Assembly: GCF_000975155.1 (NCBI RefSeq)
Contig: NZ_BBRG01000001.1
Location: 940,240 to 1,004,239 of the forward strand
DNA length: 64,000 nucleotides
Source: Demequina globuliformis
Lineage (GTDB): Bacteria > Actinomycetota > Actinomycetes > Actinomycetales > Demequinaceae
Direction: 5' to 3'
Positions 52,788-60,880 of the stretch are shown piece by piece. The translations under genes were made by a program, and so were the position numbers. Under the pieces are notes generated by a model, which did no database searches, had not been told where the DNA came from, and saw only the letters and a program-made list of their open reading frames with translations. Numbering within the stretch: position 1 is the stretch's first letter; each line of letters opens with the position of its first letter.

Positions 52788-54785
52788 CTAGAAGATCGCC
52801 TCGTCGAACCCGTCATGGTCCTTGGATGCCCCCACCATGTCCGCCATGACGCGGTACGCATTGGCGATCGTGGTGAGCACGGGCGACGCGCCCCCGTTGG
52901 ACACGTGCGTGGCGGCGTCAACCACCCGGACGTTGTCGTGGCCCCAGACCCTGCCGACCGGGTCAACGACGGACGTGCCGGGGTCCAGGCCCATACGCGC
53001 CGTTCCCGCCTGGAAGCGGCTCACTACTGGACCTCCGGAGCCGGTCCCCGTGTCGACGGTGACAACGTGCGCCGCGCCCGCCTCCGTGAGCCACGTCCGC
53101 GCACGCTCCACCAGGAAGGCACGGGTGCGTTCGTCCTCGGGGTGCAGCCCACCGGCGAGCACCGGCTCCGCGATGCCCCATGCATCGGTGCGGTCCGCGC
53201 TCACGGTGACCCTGGCCTCGGCTGACGGCACCTCGTGCGCGGTGCCCACGATGCGTTGCATGCGGGGCAAGAGTCGCGCGAGCCTGGGCATCAGGTCTGG
53301 TCCCGCATACGGCAACAGTTCCGCTCGTTGCAGTTGGCGAAGGGCCGATGCCGGGGTGGGCACGTAGTCGTTGGTCAGGACGCCGCCACCCACGACGCCG
53401 GGGTTGTCGTGACGGAAGTCGGCGGTCGCGATGCCCGCCCCCGGTCCGAGCAGATCACTGATCGCGTCCTCGAAGACGCCAATGGCCCCCACCTGCGCCT
53501 GGCCCTGCAGGTAGCGTCCCACCTGGTCGTGACGGTTGCCGAGACCACTCGGCTCCGCAGCGGTGCGCGTGGTCAGCAAAATGCGCGCGCTCTCGACCGC
53601 TCCGGCGGCGATGACGACCTCGTCGGCGTCGATGCGTCGTTCCCATAGCCCATCGGCGTCGATGCCGCGCACCAATGCACCGGTCACCTCGCCCGCCGCA
53701 TTCGTGGTCAGTTCCGCCACGCGCGCCCCCAAGACAAAACTCGCGAGTCCAGTGCGAGCCGCGCGCCACAGCGTGGTGTTCTGCGAGCCCGCCTTGGCAC
53801 CTACAGGGCACGCGAAACCCAAGCACTGGGAGCACCGCACACACGCGGCCCGTCCGCGGTAGGGCTCGGAATTGACCAACATGGGCACGGGCAGCGTGCG
53901 CCAGCCCAACGCATCCGCTCCCGCGACCAGGGTCGCTGCCGGCCGCGTGCGCGGCAGGGGCGGCAGCGGGTACGGCACCGATCGGTGCCCCTCGGTATCG
54001 CGCGGGCCAGGAGCGCCGCTCACGCCCCACTCAAACTCGGCGTGCGCGTAGTACGGCTCCATGTCCTCGTAGGACACCGGCCAGTCGGCGAGCCCTGAGC
54101 CCGCGGGAGCGCCGTACGTGGAGGCCATGCGGAAGTCCTGGGGAGCGAACCGCCACGCCTGCGCCCCGTACACGCGGGTGCCACCTCCCAAGCCAAAGGC
54201 ACTCGCGCCCCATCGGGGGTCCGCCGGCCCCACGGTGTCCTCGACGTCGTCGCCTGGCACCACCCGCGCGTGCGTGGATGGAGAGCGGAGGTGGTCGCGC
54301 GCGAGTTCCCCTGTGGGCGGGGCGCCGCCCCGCTCAATGACGAGCACTGACCGGCCCGCCTCCGTGAGTTCCTGTGCCGCGACGCCACCGCCGGCGCCGG
54401 ATCCCACCACGATCGCGTCGTAGCGCACCTGGAGCTCGCGGCGCGTGACGACGGCGGCGAGCACCTCATCCGGCATGTCGGAGCCTTCCGGCATTGCCGT
54501 CGCCGCCGGGGCCCACCCCAGCGCGCGCCACGCACTTGGCTGCGTCACGGTGACCTGGCCCACCAGGCCGGCGAACCACCGCACATCCCGGTCATCGCCA
54601 TGCGTGACGAGTTCCTCGGGTGACATGCGCTGCGCGAGCCTTCCGAGCCGTTCGGCCCAGTGCGGATGGTCGTGGTCCAACACCATCCGCAGCCGCCGCT
54701 GCACCTCCTGCGCGTCAGCGGACGGCCACGCCCCCGCCGGCAGGACGGCGCTCGCCCATCTGGCGAGGTCGGCGTCGACTGTCAT
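52788..54785 (-). CDS. GMC-family oxidoreductase with N-terminal domain and cysteine cluster
   Basis: A 665-residue flavoprotein. Residues 1-120 are a gluconate-2-dehydrogenase-like small-subunit domain; then the FAD motif DAIVVGSGAGGGVAAQELTE with LVIERGG. A cysteine cluster RAACVRCSQCLGFACPVGAK sits before the substrate domain, as in GMC dehydrogenases that carry Fe-S-like or disulfide cysteines. The end holds the active-site block FQAGTARMG and conserved NVRVVDAATHVSNGGASPVL with the catalytic His. It oxidises an alcohol or sugar; substrate unknown. The two domains are fused. Confidence 0.88.
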   Translation of the reverse strand: MTVDADLARWASAVLPAGAWPSADAQEVQRRLRMVLDHDHPHWAERLGRLAQRMSPEELVTHGDDRDVRWFAGLVGQVTVTQPSAWRALGWAPAATAMPEGSDMPDEVLAAVVTRRELQVRYDAIVVGSGAGGGVAAQELTEAGRSVLVIERGGAPPTGELARDHLRSPSTHARVVPGDDVEDTVGPADPRWGASAFGLGGGTRVYGAQAWRFAPQDFRMASTYGAPAGSGLADWPVSYEDMEPYYAHAEFEWGVSGAPGPRDTEGHRSVPYPLPPLPRTRPAATLVAGADALGWRTLPVPMLVNSEPYRGRAACVRCSQCLGFACPVGAKAGSQNTTLWRAARTGLASFVLGARVAELTTNAAGEVTGALVRGIDADGLWERRIDADEVVIAAGAVESARILLTTRTAAEPSGLGNRHDQVGRYLQGQAQVGAIGVFEDAISDLLGPGAGIATADFRHDNPGVVGGGVLTNDYVPTPASALRQLQRAELLPYAGPDLMPRLARLLPRMQRIVGTAHEVPSAEARVTVSADRTDAWGIAEPVLAGGLHPEDERTRAFLVERARTWLTEAGAAHVVTVDTGTGSGGPVVSRFQAGTARMGLDPGTSVVDPVGRVWGHDNVRVVDAATHVSNGGASPVLTTIANAYRVMADMVGASKDHDGFDEAIF

Positions 54786-54840
54786 GGGTCCAGCCTAGGA
54801 CCCGCAGGTGTCCACCCTGTTTCGCGTCCTCGCGCTCGCA

Positions 54841-54906
54841 ATGTCAAGAACTCTTGACATCAGTGCAACCGCGACTTACCGTTGCCATGTCAAAGATTCT
54901 TAACAT
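54841..54906. promoter_or_regulatory. Two palindromic operators before the DUF2178-like/XRE operon
   Basis: ATGTCAAGA-AC-TCTTGACAT (54841-54860) is a perfect 20-bp palindrome; a close imperfect copy lies at 54887-54906. Starts are 46 bp apart. The second ends 22 bp before the gene at 54928. The XRE protein at 55871 is the likely ligand. TCTTGACA overlaps a -35-like TTGACA. Confidence 0.75.
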
Positions 54907-54927
54907 GCGTCCACGGAGGGTGACGAC

Positions 54928-55365
54928 ATGACCCACGACATGTCATTTGAGGAACGGCAGACCGCCGCAGGGCTCGCGGTCGGCATTGTCGCCGTGACCG
55001 CCTACGTCGCGATCATCGCCGCCAGGTCGCTCACCGACGACGTCGCGCTGTCCGAGGTTGCCTGGCAGGGCCCACTGCTCGCCTGCGTGGGCGTAGGCGC
55101 CGCCGTCTATGCGCTCATCTACGTGTCGATGCGCCTGCGTCAACGTGGCGAAACCCTGGTCGATGAACGCGACGAGCGCATCCGCTCCATCGGCGAAGAA
55201 GCGGGCGCCTCTCTCACCGGCATCGCGGTCCTCGCCGCGCTGATCATGCTCGCCCTCGACGTCGACACCTTCTGGGTCGCGAACGTCCTCCTTGTGCTCT
55301 CCTTCGCCGGAGCCGTCTTGCAGTCCGCCACCGTCCTCGGTGCCTACCGCGGAGGTGCCGCATGA
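54928..55365 (+). CDS. DUF2178-like four-helix membrane protein 1
   Basis: A 145-residue protein with two pairs of membrane helices (about 13-33 and 48-68; 88-110 and 114-134) and between them a charged loop with the DERD motif (LVDERDERIRSIGEEAGA). The DERD loop is typical of DUF2178. The following gene is a homologue with the same layout (ELASDERDKDIERYGSRMTQ, LDADTFWIGN vs LDVDTFWVAN), so it is a tandem duplication. Both are encoded with an XRE repressor. Confidence 0.75.
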   Translation: MTHDMSFEERQTAAGLAVGIVAVTAYVAIIAARSLTDDVALSEVAWQGPLLACVGVGAAVYALIYVSMRLRQRGETLVDERDERIRSIGEEAGASLTGIAVLAALIMLALDVDTFWVANVLLVLSFAGAVLQSATVLGAYRGGAA

Positions 55366-55871
55366 ACGCCACCTGTGATCCGGCATCGGCCGGGCCTGTC
55401 CCAGACGACTCCCCCGAGCCTATGACCGTCGCCGAACGCGGCGTGTGGATCTTCCTCATCACCAACATCACCGCCGCTGTCGCGTACGCGATCGTGGTGG
55501 TGCCGCGGGCGCTGTCCCAGCCCATCGACGAGGTCTCATGGGTTGTCCCCATGCTGTGGGCCATTGGCCTTCAAATCGTCGGCACGATCGTGGGCTCCAT
55601 CGTCGCCGCCATTGGGTCCGCCCTTGGCCTCGCCCTGCGCGGCAGGAGCCCCGAGGTCGAGCTGGCATCCGACGAGCGCGACAAGGACATTGAGCGCTAC
55701 GGCTCACGCATGACCCAAGGCGTGCTGGGCGCCGGCACGCTCGTCACGCTCGTGCTCGCCATGCTGGACGCAGACACCTTCTGGATCGGCAACGCGGTCT
55801 TCGCCTTCGGAGTGGTCAGCGGAGTCGTCGAGGCTGTCGTCAAGATCCGTGCCTACCGGTGGGGCCTGTAA
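55362..55871 (+). CDS. DUF2178-like four-helix membrane protein 2
   Basis: A 169-residue paralogue of the upstream protein, with a longer cytosolic N-terminus and four helices, DERD motif in ELASDERDKDIERYG. The start overlaps the upstream stop (ATGA) and the TAA overlaps the XRE start (TAATG), so three genes are translationally coupled. The two may form a heterodimer. A GGCATCGGCC word lies near its start at 55382-55391. Confidence 0.75.
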   Translation: MNATCDPASAGPVPDDSPEPMTVAERGVWIFLITNITAAVAYAIVVVPRALSQPIDEVSWVVPMLWAIGLQIVGTIVGSIVAAIGSALGLALRGRSPEVELASDERDKDIERYGSRMTQGVLGAGTLVTLVLAMLDADTFWIGNAVFAFGVVSGVVEAVVKIRAYRWGL

Positions 55872-56098
55872 TGGTCCGTTCCACCCGTGTCACCAACGCC
55901 ATCAGGCAACTGCGCGCTGAGCGCGGAGACCTGACACAGGCGGAGCTGGCCGCGCGCATCGGCGTGACCCGCCAAACGGTGATCGCCATCGAACAGGGGC
56001 GCTACTCGCCGTCCCTTGAGATGGCCTTCCAGATCGCGCACGCGCTCGGGGTGCCGCTCGATCAGGTGTTCCAGTACCCCGAGCCAGACACCCACTAG
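55871..56098 (+). CDS. Small XRE-family repressor
   Basis: A 75-residue HTH protein: AIRQLRAERGDLTQAELAAR, IGVTRQTVIAIEQGRYSPSL, ALGVPLDQVFQYP. The type is YozG/PlyR-like, encoded with small membrane proteins. ATG 55871 overlaps the previous TAA by one base. It probably binds the two palindromes at 54841-54906 and represses its operon. Confidence 0.9.
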   Translation: MVRSTRVTNAIRQLRAERGDLTQAELAARIGVTRQTVIAIEQGRYSPSLEMAFQIAHALGVPLDQVFQYPEPDTH

Positions 56099-56172
56099 TT
56101 CACCCCAGCGTTGGGCCCGCGCCACCCGGGCTGATGCTCGCGCGCCCCCACGCCCCTGACAAAGGAGTCATT

Positions 56173-56901
56173 GTGACCACCACCGCCACCGTCCGCACCG
56201 CACGCGCGACCGGACTCGCCTACCTCGGCCTTGCCCTCACCGGCATGGCGGGGTTCCTCGTCGTTCGTCCTCAGCTGTTCACACCGTCCCCGAATGAGAC
56301 GCTCGACAACCTCGCCACCCACCCGTCGCTCGCAGCGACCGCCGTCGCGCTTGAGATGGCCATCGTGATCACGCAGGCGCTCGCCGCCGTATGGTTCTAC
56401 CGCCTGCTACGTGACATCCGCCCGGTCGCGGCGTTCGCGACCGCCGCCTTTGGCCTCGTGAACGCCGTCGCGATCATGACCTCCGGGATCTTCATGGCGA
56501 CCGCAGCCGCGGTAGCGGCCGACCCCGGCATCGTGGAAGGGGCAAGCGCCACCGCCGCCGTGGGTCTCCTCACGCACCTGAGCGGAGCGTCGTGGGGACT
56601 GGGCGCACTGTTCTTTGGACTGTGGCTCATCCCCATGGGCTGGGCAGCGATCACCACGGACCGCTTCCCTGCGGCTTTGGGATGGGTGCTCATCGTCGGC
56701 GGCGTCGGCTACGTGGGATCTGCGCTGCTGGGCTGGGGAGTGGCGAGTGCGCCCAGCTGGCTCGTCGAGGGACTCGCGTTCCCGGCCACCGTAGGTGAGT
56801 TCTGGATGATCATCTACCTGCTCACCGTGGGCATCCGCGCACCCCACGCGACGCCCGCGAGCGCGCCAGCCACCACCACACACGTGGGGCAGCCATCATG
56901 A
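56173..56901 (+). CDS. DUF4386 membrane protein
   Basis: A 242-residue six- to seven-helix membrane protein of DUF4386: ARATGLAYLGLALTGMAGFL and LTHLSGASWGLGALFFGLWL with GLWLIPMGW are family-typical. GTG 56173 is the start because AAAGGAG lies 7 nt upstream; an ATG at 56134 lacks that site. It overlaps the dehydrogenase gene as ATGA and probably extends the preceding operon (74-bp gap). Confidence 0.85.
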   Translation: MTTTATVRTARATGLAYLGLALTGMAGFLVVRPQLFTPSPNETLDNLATHPSLAATAVALEMAIVITQALAAVWFYRLLRDIRPVAAFATAAFGLVNAVAIMTSGIFMATAAAVAADPGIVEGASATAAVGLLTHLSGASWGLGALFFGLWLIPMGWAAITTDRFPAALGWVLIVGGVGYVGSALLGWGVASAPSWLVEGLAFPATVGEFWMIIYLLTVGIRAPHATPASAPATTTHVGQPS

Positions 56902-57926
56902 CCGGCGCATTCACGACCGGCGCGCCCATGATGGCGGCCATGCAGCGTCGCTACGGCGGCCCCGACGTCATCACCGTGGGTCCCGCGCCGGTGCCTCCGC
57001 CTGGACCCCGCGAGGTGCTGCTCCGCGTGCACGCCTCGGCCCTCAATCCCGCCGACGTGTTCATGATGACCGGCAAACCCGGCCTGGTGCGGCTGACGGG
57101 AGGACTGACGCGCCCGCGCCAAGGTGTGCGCGGCTCCGACGTCGCGGGCGAGGTGGTCGCGGTGGGCGCCCAGGCCTCGCCATGGGCGGTGGGAGACCGA
57201 GTGTTCGGGGAAGGCGTAGGCACGCTCGCTGAGTTCGCCCCGGCACGCGCCGACCGCCTTGCCGCGCTGCCCCCGGCGGTCCCTGCTCGCGACGGCGCGG
57301 CCACCGTCATGGCGGGCCTTGCCGCGCTGCACGCCCTACGGCACGCGGGCCTCGAGGCGCTCGGGGAGACCGGCGCGCCCGCCACGGGGTCGCGCGTGCT
57401 GGTGATTGGCGCCGCGGGCGGAATCGGCTCGTTTGCGGTGCAGCTCGCGGCCCGCGGGGGCTCGGATGTGACGGGGGTGTGTTCCGCCTCTGGGGCCGAT
57501 GCCGTGATGGGCCTAGGCGCCCAGCGCACCGTGGACTACGCGACCGAGGACGTGCTCGCACTCGACGGGCCCTTTGACCTGATCCTCGACAACGTTGGCG
57601 CTGTGCCCATGCTGGCCCTTGAACGCCTCGTCGCCCCAGGGGGCACGCTCATTCCCAATGCGGGGATCGATGGCGCCGACGGCGGGGCGCTGGCACGGGT
57701 CGCCAAGGCCGCCTGGCACGGCAAAGTGCGCCGGCGGCGCATCAGCACCTTCTACTCGGCCCCCAACGCCAAGGACCTTGCACTGCTCGCGCAGTGTGTG
57801 GCCGACGGACGCCTCACCCCACTGGTGGACTCCACGTGGCCACTGGCCCAGGCATCGGCCGCCCTCCAGCGTGTGGCCGCAGGCCACGCTCACGGAAAGG
57901 TGATCGTCACGCCGTCGGCGCCGTAA
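56898..57926 (+). CDS. Zinc-independent MDR oxidoreductase (quinone reductase-like)
   Basis: A 342-residue medium-chain dehydrogenase/reductase. N-terminal block MQRRYGGPDVITVGPAPVPP and VLLRVHASALNPADVFMMTG; the NADPH motif RVLVIGAAGGIGSFAVQLAA; DLILDNVGAVPMLALERLV. Catalytic zinc ligands of alcohol dehydrogenases are absent, so it is of the quinone-reductase type. Coupled to DUF4386 by ATGA. Its last 20 nt overlap the convergent membrane gene. Substrate unknown. Confidence 0.88.
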   Translation: MTGAFTTGAPMMAAMQRRYGGPDVITVGPAPVPPPGPREVLLRVHASALNPADVFMMTGKPGLVRLTGGLTRPRQGVRGSDVAGEVVAVGAQASPWAVGDRVFGEGVGTLAEFAPARADRLAALPPAVPARDGAATVMAGLAALHALRHAGLEALGETGAPATGSRVLVIGAAGGIGSFAVQLAARGGSDVTGVCSASGADAVMGLGAQRTVDYATEDVLALDGPFDLILDNVGAVPMLALERLVAPGGTLIPNAGIDGADGGALARVAKAAWHGKVRRRRISTFYSAPNAKDLALLAQCVADGRLTPLVDSTWPLAQASAALQRVAAGHAHGKVIVTPSAP

Positions 57927-58371
57927 CTCGGCGGTATCCCAACCCGGCCAGCAGCGCGAGCCCTGCCGCACACGCGAAGATCACGACCGCGAGCGCGCTG
58001 AGCTCCGCCACTCCCACGACCGCCACGGCAACGACGGCGACGGCTGCGGCGATGCCCGCTACTGCGAAGGTCTCAGTCGCGGCGGCCATGGCAAGCATGG
58101 GCAGGGCGAGCCATTCGGTCGACGGCGCCTGGGTGAGAAGGATCAACCACAAGAACGCGAGGAACCCCCACCAGGCGCCGCGCGAGCGCTTGCGCATGGC
58201 GAGGCCGCCTGCAGAGAACACGCCCATGAACAACACCGTCGCGAGCACCACGCCCAGCGGGGCCCCGCCGAGGTGCTGCCACGCTCCGACAATGCCGACG
58301 GCACCTGCCACGAAGACGGCGACGACCAACAGGGTGCGCAACATCAGGGCCAGGCGGGAAGACGACTGCAT
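57907..58371 (-). CDS. Small membrane protein of unknown function
   Basis: A 154-residue protein with about five hydrophobic segments (LRTLLVVAVFVAGAVGIVGA; GVVLATVLFMGVFSAGGLAM; ...) and a short basic loop MRKRSRGAWWG. No family recognised; it resembles the membrane part of actinobacterial sensor kinases, but lacks any kinase domain. Convergent with the MDR gene; ends overlap by 20 nt. Confidence 0.6.
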   Translation of the reverse strand: MQSSSRLALMLRTLLVVAVFVAGAVGIVGAWQHLGGAPLGVVLATVLFMGVFSAGGLAMRKRSRGAWWGFLAFLWLILLTQAPSTEWLALPMLAMAAATETFAVAGIAAAVAVVAVAVVGVAELSALAVVIFACAAGLALLAGLGYRRVTAPTA

Positions 58372-58442
58372 GCCTCTATTGTCCCAGGGCCCGGAAGGGC
58401 TCCGGTCCGGCTGAGCCTTCGCTGGCGCGTAGGGGCCGCCCG

Positions 58443-58754
58443 TTAGGCGCGCGGCTCCTGCGCTACGGCAATGTCGATCGAATAGTCAGTGCCGTCCACT
58501 TCCGTGAAGGTGACGTCTGTGTCGTAGATGGTGGGGTCGTCCTCGGTCGACAGCGCGCACACCACAGTGTTGTCGACCACCAGGTCGATGGGCTCCTCAC
58601 CGCAGTCGATGACGGGGCGGATCCCGAACTGCTCTTCGAGGGTGTCCTCCACGGTGGTCGCGATGGACTCCGGGCTCGCCGTCAGGTTGACGGAACAGGC
58701 CGCAAGCGCTGCGGCGCTCGCGGCGATGAGTGCGGCTAGTCGGACGTGCTTCAT
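58443..58754 (-). CDS. DUF4333 lipoprotein
   Basis: A 103-residue lipoprotein. Signal peptide with lipobox LAACS (Cys 20); then a DUF4333 domain with two further Cys (VIDCGEEP, TVVCALS) about 18 residues apart that can form a disulfide (IATTVEDTLEEQFGIRPVID). DUF4333 is a common actinobacterial surface domain of unknown role. GGAGAGC precedes the ATG. Confidence 0.85.
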   Translation of the reverse strand: MKHVRLAALIAASAAALAACSVNLTASPESIATTVEDTLEEQFGIRPVIDCGEEPIDLVVDNTVVCALSTEDDPTIYDTDVTFTEVDGTDYSIDIAVAQEPRA

Positions 58755-58928
58755 GGGCTCTCCGTTCGTGATGTCCACGGCCGTTCGTGCGGTGCACGGC
58801 GGTCGGAAAGCGCATGCCTCCCCCGCGGCCGCCCCCATCCTGTCGGAATTGTCAGGCCGGTGCCACCAACCCAGGGCGAACGGTCGGCTCGGAACCATTC
58901 GAGTCCGGAGTCGACGTAAGTTAGTGTC

Positions 58929-58961
58929 ATGCCCCTTTCCCGACGCCTTGGCCTGCGATGA
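58929..58961 (+). CDS. Possible 10-codon leader peptide of the MFS gene
   Basis: ATG at 58929 opens a frame MPLSRRLGLR ending TGA 58959-58961; the next gene starts inside it (ATGA at 58958). A TAAGTT box at 58917-58922 would place the transcript start on this ATG, i.e. leaderless. Short and unproven; it may only be the 5' region of the MFS gene. Confidence 0.3.
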   Translation: MPLSRRLGLR

Positions 58962-60286
58962 GCCGCACGTTCGCGTCGCTGGGCTACTACAACTACCGGC
59001 TGTGGTTCGCTGGCGCGCTGGTGTCGAACGTCGGCACCTGGATGCAGCGCGTGGCCCAGGACTGGCTTGTCCTCACCCACCTCACGGACGACTCCGGCGT
59101 GGCGGTCGGCATCACCACAGCCCTGCAATTCCTGCCGTTCCTGCTGTTGGGACCGTGGGCCGGCGTCATCGCCGACCGCGTTGACCAGCGCAAGCTGCTG
59201 ATCCTGACGCAGACCGCCGCCGGAGCATTGGGACTGGGCCTGGGAGCCCTGGTTCTCACCGGCAACGCCACACTGTGGCAGGTCTACGCGTTCGCCTTTG
59301 CGCTGGGCGTGGTGGGCGCGATCGACACGCCTGCCCGTCAGACGTACGTGGCCGCACTGGTTCCCCCGGACGGGCTTTCCAATGCGGTGGGCCTGAACGC
59401 CACGGCGTTCAACGGAGCCCGGCTCATTGGCCCCGCCATCGCTGGCCTCACCGTGGCGTGGGTGGGAATCGGCTGGGTCTTCATCATCAACGGGCTCACC
59501 TTTGTCGCCACGGTGTTGTCACTGATGGCGATGCGCAAGAGCGAGTTGTGGCACATGGACCGCGCACCGCGTGAACCGGGGCAGGTCAAAGAGGGGCTGC
59601 GCTACGTGCGGGGTAGACCCGAGGTCATCGTGGTGATGATCGTCGTCTCCACGGTCGCCGCGTTTGGCCTCAACTTCCAAATGACGAGCGCGCTGATGGC
59701 ACGCGTGGCGTTCGGGCTGGGCCCCGAGGACTATGGCCTGATGGGCTCCGTGCTCGCCATCGGATCACTCACCGGCGCGCTCGCGGCCGCGCGCCGTAAG
59801 CACATTCGCTTGCGCCTTCCGCTGGGGGCCGCGTTGCTGTTCGGAGTCTCGAGCGCCGTCATGGCCGCCATGCCCACCTACGAGCTGTACATGGTGGCGT
59901 CCGTCGCCGTGGGCTTCAGCGCGCTCACCATGTTGACGAGTGCGAACGCGCTCATCCAGACAACGACGGAGCCTCGCATGCGCGGCCGCGTGATGGCGCT
60001 GTACTCGATGATCCTCATGGGATCTACGCCGATTGGGTCGCCCATCGTGGGCTGGATTGGCGAGGAAATTGGGCCGCGCTGGGCGATCGGAGTGGGTGCG
60101 ATCGCCGCCATTGTGGTGTCCATTGGCGCCTCCATGTGGGCCGTGCGCTACTGGAACATGGAGATCACGTACCACCGGCATCGGCCCCACTTCGTGGCGA
60201 ACTACCCCAGCCAGGAGCGCACCCGGGACGACGCCCTCCTGCGCCTGCGCGCCCAAAGCGTGGAGGACGCCTCCAACCAGCCCTAG
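58958..60286 (+). CDS. MFS transporter, EntS-like
   Basis: A 442-residue, 12-helix transporter of the MFS_3 type (enterobactin exporter-like): SLGYYNYRLWFAGALVSNVG, TWMQRVAQDWLVL, motif A FLLLGPWAGVIADRVDQRKL and RMRGRVMALYSMILMGSTPI. Likely exports siderophores or drugs. It ends with a cytosolic tail of about 35 residues. Its start overlaps a possible 10-codon leader. A family A repeat follows. Confidence 0.9.
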   Translation: MSRTFASLGYYNYRLWFAGALVSNVGTWMQRVAQDWLVLTHLTDDSGVAVGITTALQFLPFLLLGPWAGVIADRVDQRKLLILTQTAAGALGLGLGALVLTGNATLWQVYAFAFALGVVGAIDTPARQTYVAALVPPDGLSNAVGLNATAFNGARLIGPAIAGLTVAWVGIGWVFIINGLTFVATVLSLMAMRKSELWHMDRAPREPGQVKEGLRYVRGRPEVIVVMIVVSTVAAFGLNFQMTSALMARVAFGLGPEDYGLMGSVLAIGSLTGALAAARRKHIRLRLPLGAALLFGVSSAVMAAMPTYELYMVASVAVGFSALTMLTSANALIQTTTEPRMRGRVMALYSMILMGSTPIGSPIVGWIGEEIGPRWAIGVGAIAAIVVSIGASMWAVRYWNMEITYHRHRPHFVANYPSQERTRDDALLRLRAQSVEDASNQP

Positions 60287-60304
60287 CCCCTTGTCCCCCC
60301 TCTG

Positions 60305-60368
60305 TTCGTGCAACTGAGTGCCGATTTCCGAGGTTAAACCGGCACTGAGATGCACGAACGAGAGGTAC
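60305..60368. repeat. Hairpin repeat family A, copy 2
   Basis: A 64-bp relative of the element at 42253, with arms at 60305-60323 and 60340-60358 that pair at 17 of 19 positions, and the same end CGAACG-N-GAGGTAC. It lies between the MFS gene and the convergent DUF6458 gene. Confidence 0.85.
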
Positions 60369-60383
60369 ACGGAGCCGGGAACG

Positions 60384-60421
60384 ACGAAGGCGCCGAACCC
60401 GTGCGGGTCCGGCGCCTTCGT
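60384..60421. terminator. Terminator after DUF6458
   Basis: A 12-bp perfect inverted repeat ACGAAGGCGCCG (60384-60395) with its complement 60410-60421 and inner pairing in the loop. It lies 10 bp after the stop of DUF6458 on the minus strand and can serve both convergent genes. Confidence 0.8.
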
Positions 60422-60431
60422 AGCGAGGGGT

Positions 60432-60683
60432 TTAGCGGTCGGCGGCGTCGTTGTGGGGACGCTCGGTCACGTTGTGGTGGTCAACGTGCTCCTCAGACAC
60501 GGTGGTGTGCGTCGTGTTGCGACGCTGACCGTTGACGATCAGGGACACGATGATGCCCACGGCACCCGCTCCCATGAGGATCCAGCCCACCATCACCAAG
60601 TTGACGGCGTCGACGGTCTCGTTCAACGCGAAAGCCAGGATTGCACCCAGGGCGATCAGGAAAATACCGGAACCGATTGCCAT
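60432..60683 (-). CDS. DUF6458 membrane protein
   Basis: An 83-residue protein with two membrane helices (GSGIFLIALGAILAFAL; VMVGWILMGAGAVGIIVSLI) and a hydrophilic tail with many His and Thr. It matches the short actinobacterial DUF6458 family. ATG 60683 is chosen since GGAGGAG lies just upstream; longer in-frame starts lack it. The gap 60684-60880 shows no other feature. Confidence 0.8.
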   Translation of the reverse strand: MAIGSGIFLIALGAILAFALNETVDAVNLVMVGWILMGAGAVGIIVSLIVNGQRRNTTHTTVSEEHVDHHNVTERPHNDAADR

Positions 60684-60880
60684 AGCTCTTGCTCCTCCCA
60701 TTAGGGGTAACACCGCTGCCGCCTGCACAGGCGTCGAGGGGACCCTCCCCGCAGCGATGCTCACGTGAAAGGAACAGGCACCGTGCTGTCAGATATTCCA
60801 TCCCCGCACGACAGCGGCCTATGTGAACGTTCAAGACGTGTCGCCGCGCTGGGGTCGAAGCGATACGACACAATGAACGC

